Source: Ramlibacter albus
GTDB lineage: Bacteria > Pseudomonadota > Gammaproteobacteria > Burkholderiales > Burkholderiaceae_C
NCBI RefSeq assembly: GCF_014297445.1
Contig: NZ_JACORU010000012.1
Location: 1 to 64,000 of the forward strand
Direction of reading: 5' to 3'
DNA length: 64,000 bases
Shown piece after piece: positions 51,431-59,604 of the stretch (position 1 is its first letter; the number at the start of each line of letters is the position of its first letter). Made by a program: the position numbers and the translations under genes. The notes below the pieces were generated by a model. That model searched no databases. It had not been told where the DNA came from and saw nothing but the letters and a program-made list of their open reading frames with translations.

Positions 51431-52465
51431 CTAGGACGTGCGCCAGTACTGCGGAAGTTTCGCGGCCAGCCAGCGCGCCAGGTTGGCGTTGACCAGCTCC
51501 GGCCGCTCCTGCGCCATCCAGTGGCCGGTGGGCAGCGTGGCCTCGGTCAGGTCCCGGCAAGCTTCGCGCATCGGCGCGACCAGCAGCGGCGCGTCGGTCG
51601 TGTCGCAGGTGTAGTCGCGGCTGGCATGCAGGAACAGGACCGGCATGTCGAGGCGGCCTTCGTTGCGGGCGCGGCGCGCGTAGGCGGCGTTGGCGTCGCC
51701 GTTCATGTACCACGCGCCCGGCCCGAAGAAGCCGTTGCGCGCGAGCGAACTCGCGTAGCGGTGCAGGTCCTCGTCGGTGAGCAGGTCGCGGTCGACAGGC
51801 ACGTCCGGCGCCTCGGCTGCCCCGCCGAACCAGCCACCGTCGCGCCGGACCGTCGCCGTGCGCGCGGGCGTGTTGCGCAGGTCCGGGTTGCCCTTGCGGA
51901 AGAGTGCCTTGGCCGTGTTCAGGGGGTTGGCTTCGAACGTGGCGCGCGCCTTGTCGAAGTTCTCCCGGTAGAACAGCTGGTAGTCCCACTGCCCCGCCGG
52001 GTACTCGTCCAGGGGATAGCGCTCGCGATTCACCGTCGGGATCAGGTTGTCGACCGTGAAGCCGCGGGGTTGGTAAGGCACGCACAGGCTGGCCACCGCC
52101 AACGCACGTTCAGGGTGGTGCTGCGCGAGGCTCCACACCGCCGGGGCGCCCCAGTCGTGCCCCACCCACACCGCCTGCTCGCGCCCGAGCGCGCGCAGCA
52201 GCGCGAGAAGGTCCCCCACGATCGGCTCCATGGCGTAGTCCTCGAGCCGCAGGTGCACCGTAGAGCCGCCGTAGCCGCGCATGTCCGGCGCGACTGCGCG
52301 GAAACCGAGATCCGCGAAGCACCGCAACTGATGCCGCCAGCTGATGGACAGCTCCGGCCACCCGTGCACGAAGACGATCAGCGGCGCCGAAGGCGCGCCG
52401 CAGGCGAGGTACCAGGTGGTGTGGCCGTCCGACTTGACGACGTGTTCGGTGACCGGAAACCGCAT
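51431..52465 (-). CDS. Alpha/beta hydrolase, epoxide-hydrolase type
   Basis: A 344-residue enzyme. Oxyanion motif 'FVHGWPELSISWRHQL', nucleophile elbow 'VWVGHDWGAPAVWSLA' (Asp nucleophile), cap region with Tyr ('YQLFYRENF'), and a C-terminal His in 'LPTGHWMAQERPELVN'. The HGxP plus HDWG pairing is typical of epoxide hydrolases and related dehalogenases. The start at 52465 ('MRFPVTEHVV') has GAGGGG upstream. The substrate is unknown. Confidence 0.9.
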   Translation of the reverse strand: MRFPVTEHVVKSDGHTTWYLACGAPSAPLIVFVHGWPELSISWRHQLRCFADLGFRAVAPDMRGYGGSTVHLRLEDYAMEPIVGDLLALLRALGREQAVWVGHDWGAPAVWSLAQHHPERALAVASLCVPYQPRGFTVDNLIPTVNRERYPLDEYPAGQWDYQLFYRENFDKARATFEANPLNTAKALFRKGNPDLRNTPARTATVRRDGGWFGGAAEAPDVPVDRDLLTDEDLHRYASSLARNGFFGPGAWYMNGDANAAYARRARNEGRLDMPVLFLHASRDYTCDTTDAPLLVAPMREACRDLTEATLPTGHWMAQERPELVNANLARWLAAKLPQYWRTS

Positions 52466-52528
52466 GGGGTGCCCCTCGAAGCTCGACGGGAAACTATGCA
52501 GCACGCACGCCTTGCGTTCAAGCAAAAG

Positions 52529-52555
52529 AAAAGGCCGGAACGAGTCCGGCCTTTT
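52529..52555 (-). terminator. Intrinsic terminator of the 6S RNA
   Basis: Perfect 11-bp stem (aaaaggccgga / tccggcctttt) with a 5-base loop. On the minus strand it is followed by a T-rich run and begins right after the predicted 3' end of the 6S RNA. Confidence 0.85.
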
Positions 52556-52725
52556 GCCTGTGGGTTCCGAGCCGGCATCCTGAACCGGGGTTCAGGTGGG
52601 CGAGGTCAACATGGTATTGGGTTCGTCTGACGCGAGACGATCACGCCTACCATGCGATGTTCCAAGCCCGCGCTCAAAGAGCATTGGTTCAAGGAAATAT
52701 AAAGCCCGAAATGCACCGCAGACGG
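52556..52725 (-). ncRNA. ssrS: 6S RNA
   Basis: Placed directly downstream of zapA, the usual site of ssrS in beta- and gammaproteobacteria, and followed at once by a strong terminator. The ends pair over two blocks: GUCUGCGG near the 5' end with CCACAGGC at the 3' end, and UUUCGGGC with GCUCGGAA just inside. This forms the long closing helix of 6S RNA. The 3' half has the hairpin CCUGAACC/GGUUCAGG, like the one in E. coli 6S RNA. A TAGAAT -10 box (52731-52736) puts the start at about 52725, giving about 170 nt. It would bind sigma70 RNA polymerase in stationary phase. Confidence 0.8.
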
Positions 52726-52730
52726 ATTGC

Positions 52731-52736
52731 ATTCTA
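52731..52736 (-). promoter_or_regulatory. Probable -10 box of ssrS (TAGAAT)
   Basis: Lies 6 bases upstream of the predicted 6S RNA 5' end. No good -35 is seen at 17 bp. Confidence 0.55.
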
Positions 52737-52819
52737 GATGCATGCGGCGCTCGCGGGTGCGCACCGCGTGTCGTTTCCGCATTGACGAAAGGGGTTGACA
52801 ACGCCGAAGCGAAGCTCAA

Positions 52820-53158
52820 CTACAGCAGGCGTCCGTCGTCGCCGAGGGCGCGATCGAGCCGCACGACGAGCGATGCAAGCCGCACGTTGTCGGCCGCGTC
52901 GAGCCCTGCGGCGGTGGTCTCACCCGCGATGGCCGCACCCTGGATAGGAGGCTGCGCCGCCTTGTCGGCCACATCGAACGCGAGGTTGAGCGCCGCCAGC
53001 ACCGCGATGCGGTCACGCGCCTTCACCTTGCCTGCGTCGCGGATCTTGCACATGGCCGTGTCCACCTTCTCCACGGCTTCGAGCAGGCGCTGCTCGCCGC
53101 CCTCGGGGCAGCCGAGCAGGTAGCTCTGGCCCATGATCTGGACTTCCAGCTGTTTCAT
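52820..53158 (-). CDS. zapA: Cell division protein ZapA
   Basis: A 112-residue cytoplasmic protein that bundles FtsZ. N-terminal 'MKQLEVQIMGQSYLLGCPEG' and 'LLEAVEKVDTAMCKIRDAGK', then 'RDRIAVLAALNLAFDVADKA' leading to the tetramerising helix. It follows the zapB-like gene by 9 bp and precedes 6S RNA, a conserved order. Confidence 0.95.
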   Translation of the reverse strand: MKQLEVQIMGQSYLLGCPEGGEQRLLEAVEKVDTAMCKIRDAGKVKARDRIAVLAALNLAFDVADKAAQPPIQGAAIAGETTAAGLDAADNVRLASLVVRLDRALGDDGRLL

Positions 53159-53167
53159 TGATGCAGG

Positions 53168-53374
53168 TCAGTTCTGGAGGTCGGGGAGGCGTTCGAGCAA
53201 TGCGTCGACGCGCGAGCGTGCGGCCGAGAGGCGCGACTTGAGCGAGTCGCGCTCCTGCGTGAGCAGCTCCACCTGCTCGGCCAGCAGCGCGTTGGTGCGC
53301 TGCAGCTCCTCGTAGCGCACGAGCAGCCGCTCGACACGTTCGACGAGGGGGTCGATGGGGTTGGCGCTGGCCAT
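53168..53374 (-). CDS. ZapB-like small coiled-coil protein
   Basis: A 68-residue protein, one long helix with heptads ('LVERVERLLVRYEELQRTNA', 'LLTQERDSLKSRLSAARS'). It is the short coiled-coil protein usually encoded before zapA in this group and thought to act in division. I use ATG 53374 ('MASANPID'), the conserved start in relatives as I recall them. ATG 53383 or 53398 are alternatives. It is divergent from the cobalamin riboswitch. Confidence 0.85.
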   Translation of the reverse strand: MASANPIDPLVERVERLLVRYEELQRTNALLAEQVELLTQERDSLKSRLSAARSRVDALLERLPDLQN

Positions 53375-53410
53375 GCGGCTCATTGTAAGGTTGGGCATCG
53401 TAAAATCCAG

Positions 53411-53657
53411 CTCGTTGGTGCTCGCGGTGTGGTTCGCATGCCGCAGTTCAACGGGAAGCAGGGCGCCGCACGCGGCCAACCTGCGCTGCCCCCGCAACGG
53501 TAAGCGGAGGAACGTCGCCCGACACGGCGGCCGTTCCGCACCCATCGACAACAGCCACTGGCCAGCGCTTGCGCGCAGCTGGGAAGGTGATGGGAACGAT
53601 TCCGCCAGCCCGGATACCGGCCAACACGGTGGCCGCGCCTGCTGTCAGGGCGCGGCC
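53411..53657 (+). promoter_or_regulatory. Cobalamin riboswitch
   Basis: AdoCbl-type riboswitch with its conserved blocks in order: 'ggtgctcgcggtg' (P2 start), 'aacgggaagcag', 'gctgcccccgcaacggtaag', 'gccactgg', 'ctgggaaggtgatggg' and the B12 box 'gccagcccggataccggcc' (about 53604-53622). After it a perfect 9-bp hairpin (ggccgcgcc / ggcgcggcc, 53631-53657) can serve as the expression platform. It lies 60 bp before btuB and should turn the whole B12 operon down when cobalamin is plentiful. Confidence 0.95.
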
Positions 53658-53716
53658 GTGATGCCCATACGCCGGCGGGGAAGCCGGCCCGGGTGACGTG
53701 ACTTCTCTCTCTTCAA

Positions 53717-55528
53717 ATGACGATTGTGCTCCGCATGCGCCGCGCCGCCTTGCCGCTCGCGCTGGCTGCCGCTTTTACCCCTTCCGCTTTCGCCCAGGTG
53801 GCGACCCTCGCCGAAACCGTGGTCACCGCCACGCGCGTGGCGACGCGCGCCGACCAGCTGGTGAGCGACGTGACCGTGATCGACCGCGCAGCGATCGAGG
53901 CCGGCACCGCGCGCACGCTCACCGAGCTGCTGGCGCGCACGCCCGGCCTGCAGATGACCGGCAACGGCGGGCGCGGCAAGCAATCCGGCGTGTTCATCCG
54001 CGGCGCCGAGCCGCGCCACACGCTGCTGCTGGTGGACGGCGTGCGCGTGGGCTCCGCCACCGCCGGCATCCCCAACTGGGAGACGATCCCGCTGGAGATG
54101 ATCGAGCGCATCGAGATCCTCAAGGGCCCGGCTTCCGCGCTGTACGGCAGCGATGGCGTGGGCGGTGTGGTGCAGGTGTTCACGCGCAAGGGTGTTGAAG
54201 GCTTCCACCCGTACGCCGCCATCACGGCTGGCAGCACCAGCCACTGGGATGCATCCGGCGGCGTGTCGGGCGGGCGCGGCGGCTGGACCTACTCGTTCGG
54301 CGCGCAGCGCACGCAGGAAAAGGGCTTCAACGCGACGCAGCCCTACGTGCCCTTCGGCAACTTCAATGCGGACCGCGACGGCTTTCGCCAGACCGCCGTG
54401 AACGGCTCGCTCGGCTACAGGTTCAACGAGAACTGGCGCGCCGATGCGACCGTGCTCGCTTCCGACGGCCGCAGCAATTACGACGACGGCGCAGGCGTCG
54501 ATTCGCTGGCCGCGATCCGCTCGCTGGCCGCGCAGGTGGGCGTGAAGGGCCGCATCCTGCCGGGGTGGCAGAGCGAGCTCAGCGTCGCGCAGGGCAACGA
54601 CACCAACAACTCCATCCGCGCGAGCTTCCCCGGCAACTTCCGCACCGAGCAGACGCAGTGGACCTGGCAGAACAACATCGACACGCCGGTGGGTGTGGCG
54701 GTGGCGGGGCTGGAGCATCGCGTGCAGGACGTGAGCGCGACGACGGCGTACACGGTGACGAGCCGCACGATCAACTCCGCTTTCCTCGGCCTGAACGGCA
54801 ATGCCGGCGGGCACGCGTGGCAGCTCAATGCGCGGCAGGACCGCAACTCGCAGTTCGGCGACGCCAACACGTGGTTTGCGGGCTACGGCTACCGCTTCAC
54901 GCCCAGCTGGCGCGTGCATGCGTCGTATGGCACGTCGTTCGTCGCGCCCTCGTTCAACCAGCTGTACTTCCCCGGCTTCGGCAACCCGGCGCTGCAGCCC
55001 GAGCGCGGGCGCAACCGCGACTTCGGCGTGACGTACACGCAGGGCGCGCACGAAGTGAAGCTGGTGCGCTTCGACAACCGCATCCGCGGGTTCATGACGA
55101 ACACCACGCTGCCGGTGAACATCCCGCGCGTGCGCATCGAGGGCTGGTCGCTGGCGTACACGGGCAAGGTGGACGCGCTCAACCTGAGCGCGTCGGCGGA
55201 CTCGCTCGACCCGCGCAACCAGGTAAGCGGTGCGCGCCTGCCGCGGCGCGCGAAGGAGCAGTACACGGTGGCGGCGGACTACCGCCTCGGTGCGTGGAGC
55301 TTCGGTGGCTCGCTGCTGCACGTCGGCAGCCGCTATGACGACGTGGCCAACCGCATCGCCATGGGGTCCTACACGACGGCCGATGCGTTTGCCACGTGGC
55401 AGTTCGCGAAGGACCTGAGCGTGCAGCTGAAGCTGAACAACCTCGCGGACAAGCGCTACGAAACCGCTTACGGCTACAACCAGCCCGGTCGCGAGTTCTA
55501 TGCAACGCTGCGCTGGCAGCCCAAGTAA
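53717..55528 (+). CDS. btuB: TonB-dependent vitamin B12 outer-membrane receptor
   Basis: A 603-residue outer-membrane protein with a signal peptide (ends 'TPSAFAQ'), TonB box near 'LAETVVTATR' and plug domain ('LLARTPGLQMTGNGGRGKQS', 'FIRGAEPRHTLLLVDGVRVG', 'IEILKGPASALYGSDGVGG'). The beta barrel ends in the typical aromatic strand 'GREFYATLRWQPK'. The riboswitch upstream identifies the substrate as a corrinoid. ATG 53717 is the first start. ATG 53735 would also keep the signal peptide. Confidence 0.95.
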   Translation: MTIVLRMRRAALPLALAAAFTPSAFAQVATLAETVVTATRVATRADQLVSDVTVIDRAAIEAGTARTLTELLARTPGLQMTGNGGRGKQSGVFIRGAEPRHTLLLVDGVRVGSATAGIPNWETIPLEMIERIEILKGPASALYGSDGVGGVVQVFTRKGVEGFHPYAAITAGSTSHWDASGGVSGGRGGWTYSFGAQRTQEKGFNATQPYVPFGNFNADRDGFRQTAVNGSLGYRFNENWRADATVLASDGRSNYDDGAGVDSLAAIRSLAAQVGVKGRILPGWQSELSVAQGNDTNNSIRASFPGNFRTEQTQWTWQNNIDTPVGVAVAGLEHRVQDVSATTAYTVTSRTINSAFLGLNGNAGGHAWQLNARQDRNSQFGDANTWFAGYGYRFTPSWRVHASYGTSFVAPSFNQLYFPGFGNPALQPERGRNRDFGVTYTQGAHEVKLVRFDNRIRGFMTNTTLPVNIPRVRIEGWSLAYTGKVDALNLSASADSLDPRNQVSGARLPRRAKEQYTVAADYRLGAWSFGGSLLHVGSRYDDVANRIAMGSYTTADAFATWQFAKDLSVQLKLNNLADKRYETAYGYNQPGREFYATLRWQPK

Positions 55529-55530
55529 CA

Positions 55531-55616
55531 TGGCCCCCACGCTCCCCGCTTCGCGAGGATCGCTGCCCCCCGAGGGGGCTGTCGCTCCTTGGGGCGGCCC
55601 GGCGGAGCGACGTCGC
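55531..55616. repeat. GC-rich intergenic repeat between btuB and the next gene
   Basis: Contains 'cccccgaggggg' and 'cttcgcgag' stem-loop elements and 'ttggggcggcccggcgga'. I recognise this layout as a repeat seen often between genes in Comamonadaceae genomes. Copy number cannot be checked here. It ends at the start codon region of the next gene. Confidence 0.6.
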
Positions 55617-55618
55617 TC

Positions 55619-56431
55619 ATGACCTTCACCATCCCGCAGGGCCCGCGCCGCATCGTCTGCCTGACCGAGGAGACGACGGAGTGGCTGTACCTGCTGGGCG
55701 AGGAGGCGCGCATCGTCGGCATCTCCGGCTACACCGTGCGGCCGCGCCGCGCGCGCGAGGAGAAGCCCAAGGTGAGCGCCTTCCTCTCGGCGAAGATCGA
55801 CCGCATCCTGGAGCTCGAGCCCGACTGCGTGTTCGGTTTCTCCGACCTGCAGGCCGACATCGCGAGCGAGCTCGTGAAGAAGGGCGTGCAGGTCACCATC
55901 TTCAACCAGCGCAGCGTGGAGGAGATCTTTTCCATGCTGTACCAGGTGGCGGCGATGGTGGGGGCGGCGGATCGGGGGTTGGTGCTGCTCGAGAAGATGC
56001 GGTCGCGTTTGACGGAGATCGAGGCCGCGGGGCGCGCGTTGCCGCGCCGGCCGCGGGTGTTCTTCGAGGAATGGGACGATCCGCTGATCAGCGGCATCCG
56101 CTGGGTGAGCGAACTGGTGGGGGTCGCCGGTGGGGACGACGTGTTCCCGGAGCTGGCCGTGCAGGCGCTGGGCAAGGACCGCATCCTTGCGGACGCTTCC
56201 GAAGTGGTGCGCCGCAACCCGGACATCGTGTTCGGCTCGTGGTGCGGCAAGAAGTTTCGTGCGGAGCGGGTTGCGGCGCGTGGGGGCTGGCAAGCCGTGA
56301 ACGCCGTGCGCGATGCGCAGTTGTTCGAGATCAAGTCGGCGGACATCCTGCAGCCGGGGCCGGCGGCGTTGACCGATGGCGTGGAGCAGTTGCATCGCGC
56401 CATTGTGCAATGGAGCCGAAACCATGCCTGA
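55619..56431 (+). CDS. BtuF-fold cobalamin-binding-like protein without a signal peptide
   Basis: A 270-residue protein with the two-lobe metal-receptor fold ('RRIVCLTEETTEWLYLLGEE', 'RILELEPDCVFGFSDLQ', 'VFFEEWDDPLISGIRWVSEL', 'VRRNPDIVFGSWCGKKF'). It begins 'MTFTIPQGPRRIV' with no signal peptide, so it should be cytoplasmic. This is odd for a binding-protein family. It overlaps cobU by 8 bp. A second, exported BtuF follows two genes later, so this protein probably has a different role (intracellular corrinoid handling or sensing). Confidence 0.85.
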   Translation: MTFTIPQGPRRIVCLTEETTEWLYLLGEEARIVGISGYTVRPRRAREEKPKVSAFLSAKIDRILELEPDCVFGFSDLQADIASELVKKGVQVTIFNQRSVEEIFSMLYQVAAMVGAADRGLVLLEKMRSRLTEIEAAGRALPRRPRVFFEEWDDPLISGIRWVSELVGVAGGDDVFPELAVQALGKDRILADASEVVRRNPDIVFGSWCGKKFRAERVAARGGWQAVNAVRDAQLFEIKSADILQPGPAALTDGVEQLHRAIVQWSRNHA

Positions 56432-56990
56432 GCTGCGCGTGGTGAAAAGCGAGCTGGTGCTCGGGGGCCAGAAGAGCGGCAAGACCGCGCGCGCCGAGCG
56501 CCTCGCGGCTGCGTGGCTGGATGTGTCCGAGGTGCACCGCGCCGTGTACATCGCCACCGCGCAGGCCTGGGACGAGGAGATGCGCGAGCGCATCGAGCGG
56601 CACCGGCGCGACCGCGCGGAGCGCGTGCCGCGCATGTCCACGGTGGAGGAGCCGTTCGAGCTGGCGCGCGCGATCGGGGAGCACAGCCGCGCCGACACGC
56701 TGATCGTGGTGGACTGCCTCACGTTGTGGCTGACCGGGCTGCTGATGCCCGCGGTCGACAAGCCGATGACGCAGGCGACGCCGCTGCACCTGGCGCACAC
56801 CATCGCCTCGTGCGCGGGGCCGCTGGTGCTGATCAGCAACGAGATCGGGCTGGGCGTGGTGCCGATGGGGCGGGACGTGCGGCACTTCGTGGATTCGCTC
56901 GGCACGCTGAACCAGGCGGCGGCTTCGGCCTGCGAGCGCGTGACGCTGATGTCGGCGGGGCTGGCGATGGTGTTGAAGGGGGAGCCGTGA
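56424..56990 (+). CDS. cobU: Adenosylcobinamide kinase / adenosylcobinamide-phosphate guanylyltransferase
   Basis: A 188-residue enzyme that phosphorylates cobinamide and adds GMP for nucleotide-loop assembly. P-loop 'LVLGGQKSGKTARAERLA', 'YIATAQAWDEEMRERIERH' (with the guanylylated His), 'VDCLTLWLTGLLM' and 'SNEIGLGVVPMGRDVRHFVD' with 'GTLNQ'. Start ATG 56424 overlaps the previous stop. Its own stop overlaps the GTG of btuF. Confidence 0.95.
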   Translation: MPELRVVKSELVLGGQKSGKTARAERLAAAWLDVSEVHRAVYIATAQAWDEEMRERIERHRRDRAERVPRMSTVEEPFELARAIGEHSRADTLIVVDCLTLWLTGLLMPAVDKPMTQATPLHLAHTIASCAGPLVLISNEIGLGVVPMGRDVRHFVDSLGTLNQAAASACERVTLMSAGLAMVLKGEP

Positions 56991-57796
56991 TCCGCTTCCT
57001 GCTTTGGATTTGTATGTGGTTCGGCGTCGCGCATGCGGCCGAGCCGCCGAAGCGCATCGTGACGATGCTGCCTTCGCTGACGGAAGTGGTCTGCGAGCTC
57101 GGCGCGTGCGAGCGGCTGGTCGGCGTCGACAATTTCTCCAACTGGCCCCAGCCGGTGCGCAATCTGCCGCACCTCGGCGGGCTGGAGGACGCCAACATCG
57201 AAGGCATCGTCGCGCTCAAGCCGGACCTGGTGCTGCTGCCGGTGTCGTCGCGCGCCACGGAGCGCCTGAAGTCCCTCGGGCTGCGCGTGGTATCGCTGGA
57301 GCCGCGCAGCCTCTCGGACCTGCAACGCGTGCTGGCGGAAGTCGCGCAACTGCTGGGCGCGAGCGATGGCGCGAGCGCCTGGAAGCGCATCAACGAAGGC
57401 GTGGACGCCGCGGCCCGCGAGCTGCCGCCCGCGCTGCGCGGCACGCGGGTGTACTTCGAAGTGAACAGCGGGCCGTATGCGGCGAGCGAGTCGTCGTTCA
57501 TCGGCGAAGTGCTGGCGCGCGTGGGTGCGGCGAACATCGTGCCGGGGTCGTTGGGGCCCTTCCCGAAACTCAACCCGGAGTTCGTGGTGCGCGCGGACCC
57601 GCAGGTGATCATGGTGTCCGACCGCAACGCGCAGGCGCTCGCGTCGCGGCCGGGCTGGGCACGCATCGATGCACTTCGCAGCGGCCGCGTGTGCATGTTC
57701 ACGCCGGCGCAGGGCGACGTGCTCGTGCGCCCCGGCCCGCGCATGCCCGAGGCGGCGCAGCTGATGGTGCGGTGCCTCACCGGCAGGCTGAAGTGA
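56987..57796 (+). CDS. btuF: Periplasmic vitamin B12-binding protein
   Basis: A 269-residue exported receptor for the BtuCD importer. Signal peptide ('FLLWICMWFGVAHAAEPP'), then 'RIVTMLPSLTEVVCELGACE', 'LVGVDNFSNWPQPVRNLPHL', 'IVALKPDLVLLPVSSRATE' and the C-lobe 'GVAANIVPGSLGP'-like region. It starts with GTG 56987 behind GGGGGAG. Its stop overlaps the permease GTG (GTGA), so the transport genes are translationally coupled. Confidence 0.92.
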   Translation: MIRFLLWICMWFGVAHAAEPPKRIVTMLPSLTEVVCELGACERLVGVDNFSNWPQPVRNLPHLGGLEDANIEGIVALKPDLVLLPVSSRATERLKSLGLRVVSLEPRSLSDLQRVLAEVAQLLGASDGASAWKRINEGVDAAARELPPALRGTRVYFEVNSGPYAASESSFIGEVLARVGAANIVPGSLGPFPKLNPEFVVRADPQVIMVSDRNAQALASRPGWARIDALRSGRVCMFTPAQGDVLVRPGPRMPEAAQLMVRCLTGRLK

Positions 57797-58770
57797 CGCG
57801 TTCGCCGTTTTCGTTGTTCGTCACGCTCGTGGTTGCGAGCGTGCTGCTGCTGGCGTTGGGCACGGCGATCGGCAGCACAGGTTGGGAGAACCTGTGGGCG
57901 GGCGGTGGCACGACGCAAGCGATCCTGTGGGAGATCCGTTTGCCGCGCAGCCTGGGGGCATGGCTGGCGGGGGCGTTGCTGGGGCTGGCGGGTGCCGTGG
58001 CACAGGGGCTGTTTCGCAATCCGCTGGCCGACCCGTATTTGTTGGGCAGTGCAACGGGTGCGGCTTTGGGTGTCGCGTTGCTGCTGGTGTTGTTCGGTGC
58101 GTCACCGGCTGCTGCGGGCTGGGCGGCTCGCGTGGGGCTCACCGGGGCGGGCTTCGTTGGCGCCGTGGCTGCCGTGATGGTCACGCTGGCGCTCGCGAAA
58201 GGTGTGCAGCACACATTGCGCTTGCTCCTCGCCGGCGTGATCGTCGGGATGGTGTTCGGCGCGTTCGCGGCGCTGGTGATGTTCTGGGTGCCGGACATCA
58301 TGCGGGCGATGCAGGCGTTCCTGCTCGGCACGACCGGCTACCTCGGGTGGAGCAGCGTGGCGCTGCTCGGTGTGTTGTTCGTCGTGAGCCTGGGGGCGGT
58401 GGTGGTGTTCAGCCGCGCGCTGGATGCGCTGTCGCTCGGGGAGACCACGGCTGCGAGCCTGGGCATTGCGCTCGGCCCGGTGCGCTTCGTGCTGATCGCG
58501 GTGATGGCGTTGGCAACCGGGGCCGCGGTGGCGCAGGTGGGGCTGATCGCGTTCATCGGGTTGATCGCGCCGCATCTCGTGCGGGCCGCGGTGAAGCCGA
58601 CGCATCGCTGGCTGCTGCCGCTTGCCGCGCTTGCCGGCGGGGTGCTGCTGCTGGCGGCCGATGTGCTGGCCCGTTGGGTGCTGGCGCCGCAGGAGTTGCC
58701 GGTGGGCGTGCTGACGGCGGTGCTCGGAGGTGGGTACCTGTTGTGGTTGATGCATCGGAGGCCCGCATGA
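57793..58770 (+). CDS. btuC: Vitamin B12 ABC transporter permease
   Basis: A 325-residue FecCD-family permease with about ten helices. Typical motifs are 'LPRSLGAWLAGALLGLAGAV', 'QGLFRNPLADPYLLGSATGA', 'LLAGVIVGMVFGAFAAL', and the coupling loop 'AFIGLIAPHLVRAAVKPTHR'. GTG start at 57793. The stop overlaps the ATPase ATG. Context (riboswitch, btuF) supports B12 rather than siderophore. Confidence 0.94.
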   Translation: MTRSPFSLFVTLVVASVLLLALGTAIGSTGWENLWAGGGTTQAILWEIRLPRSLGAWLAGALLGLAGAVAQGLFRNPLADPYLLGSATGAALGVALLLVLFGASPAAAGWAARVGLTGAGFVGAVAAVMVTLALAKGVQHTLRLLLAGVIVGMVFGAFAALVMFWVPDIMRAMQAFLLGTTGYLGWSSVALLGVLFVVSLGAVVVFSRALDALSLGETTAASLGIALGPVRFVLIAVMALATGAAVAQVGLIAFIGLIAPHLVRAAVKPTHRWLLPLAALAGGVLLLAADVLARWVLAPQELPVGVLTAVLGGGYLLWLMHRRPA

Positions 58771-59585
58771 CGCCTGCGCTGACCGCGCGCGGCTTGCGTG
58801 TCGCATTGGGCGGCGTGGAGGTGCTGCATGGTGTCGACGTCGACATCGCACAGGGCCGCTGGACCGCGATCGCGGGGCCGAACGGCGCGGGCAAGACGAC
58901 GCTGCTCAAGGCGCTGGCGCACCTGCTGCCTTGCCGTGGCGAGGTGACGCTGCTCGGCCGTGACATCGCGCAGTGGCCGCACAAGGAGCGCGCGCGGGCG
59001 ATGGCGTGGCTGGGGCAGGGCGAGACCGGTTCCGAGGACCTGCTCGCGCGCGATGTCGTGATGCTCGGGCGATTGCCGCACCAGGACTGGCTGGGCACGC
59101 CGAGTGCGGCGGATCGTGCGGCGGTGGAAGCGGCGATGCGCGAGACACAGTCGTGGGACTGGCGCGACCGCGCGCTGGGGCAGCTCTCCGGCGGGGAGCG
59201 CCAGCGCGTGCTGCTCGCGCGTGCGCTTGCCGTGCAGGCGAGCGTGCTGCTGATGGACGAGCCGCTGGGCCACCTCGACCCCCCGCACCAGGCGGACTGG
59301 CTCGCGATCGTGCGGCGGCACGTCGCGCGCGGCGGTACGGCGGTGAGCGTGCTGCACGAGATCACGATGGCGCTGCAGGCCGACGAACTGCTGCTCGTGG
59401 ACAAGGGGCGCATCGTGCATCACGGTGCGTGCTCGGATGCCGAGACGCATCGCGCGCTGGAACAGGTGTTCGAAGCACGCATCGCCGTACACCAGGTTGC
59501 GGGCCAATGGGCTGCGTTGCCGAGGGAGAAATTGGAATCTGACCCCGATTCTTTTGCGGGGGTGCGGGAAAAAATTGGAATCTGA
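58767..59585 (+). CDS. btuD: Vitamin B12 ABC transporter ATPase, C-terminus altered by a repeat insertion
   Basis: A 272-residue ATPase. Walker A 'GPNGAGKTTLLKAL', Q-loop 'AWLGQGETGSEDLL', signature 'LSGGERQRVLLARALA', Walker B 'VLLMDEPLGHLDPPHQ' and H-loop 'VSVLHEITMAL'. The natural protein seems to end near 'HQVAGQWAALP'. The last 17 or so codons ('LESDPDSFAGVREKIGI') come from a repeat element at 59529-59589. The catalytic part is complete, so transport should work. Confidence 0.94.
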   Translation: MTPALTARGLRVALGGVEVLHGVDVDIAQGRWTAIAGPNGAGKTTLLKALAHLLPCRGEVTLLGRDIAQWPHKERARAMAWLGQGETGSEDLLARDVVMLGRLPHQDWLGTPSAADRAAVEAAMRETQSWDWRDRALGQLSGGERQRVLLARALAVQASVLLMDEPLGHLDPPHQADWLAIVRRHVARGGTAVSVLHEITMALQADELLLVDKGRIVHHGACSDAETHRALEQVFEARIAVHQVAGQWAALPREKLESDPDSFAGVREKIGI

Positions 59586-59589
59586 CCCC
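59529..59589. repeat. Repeat element with an 18-bp direct repeat and hairpin at the btuD-cbiB junction
   Basis: 'aaattggaatctgacccc' occurs at 59529-59546 and again at 59572-59589. Between them a hairpin (accccg / cgggggt, 59542-59563) can form. I recall the reverse complement (ggggtcagattccaattt) as a dispersed motif often found near REP-type (Y1) transposase genes in proteobacteria. Here it supplies the tail of btuD and lies where the start of cbiB should be. Confidence 0.75.
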
Positions 59590-59604
59590 AATTGTTGGGC
59601 GATC

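Noticed and set aside
55531-55616. Start of the gene at 55589 instead of 55619
   Set aside because: The extra residues would be encoded by the GC-rich intergenic repeat, which is unlikely to be coding.
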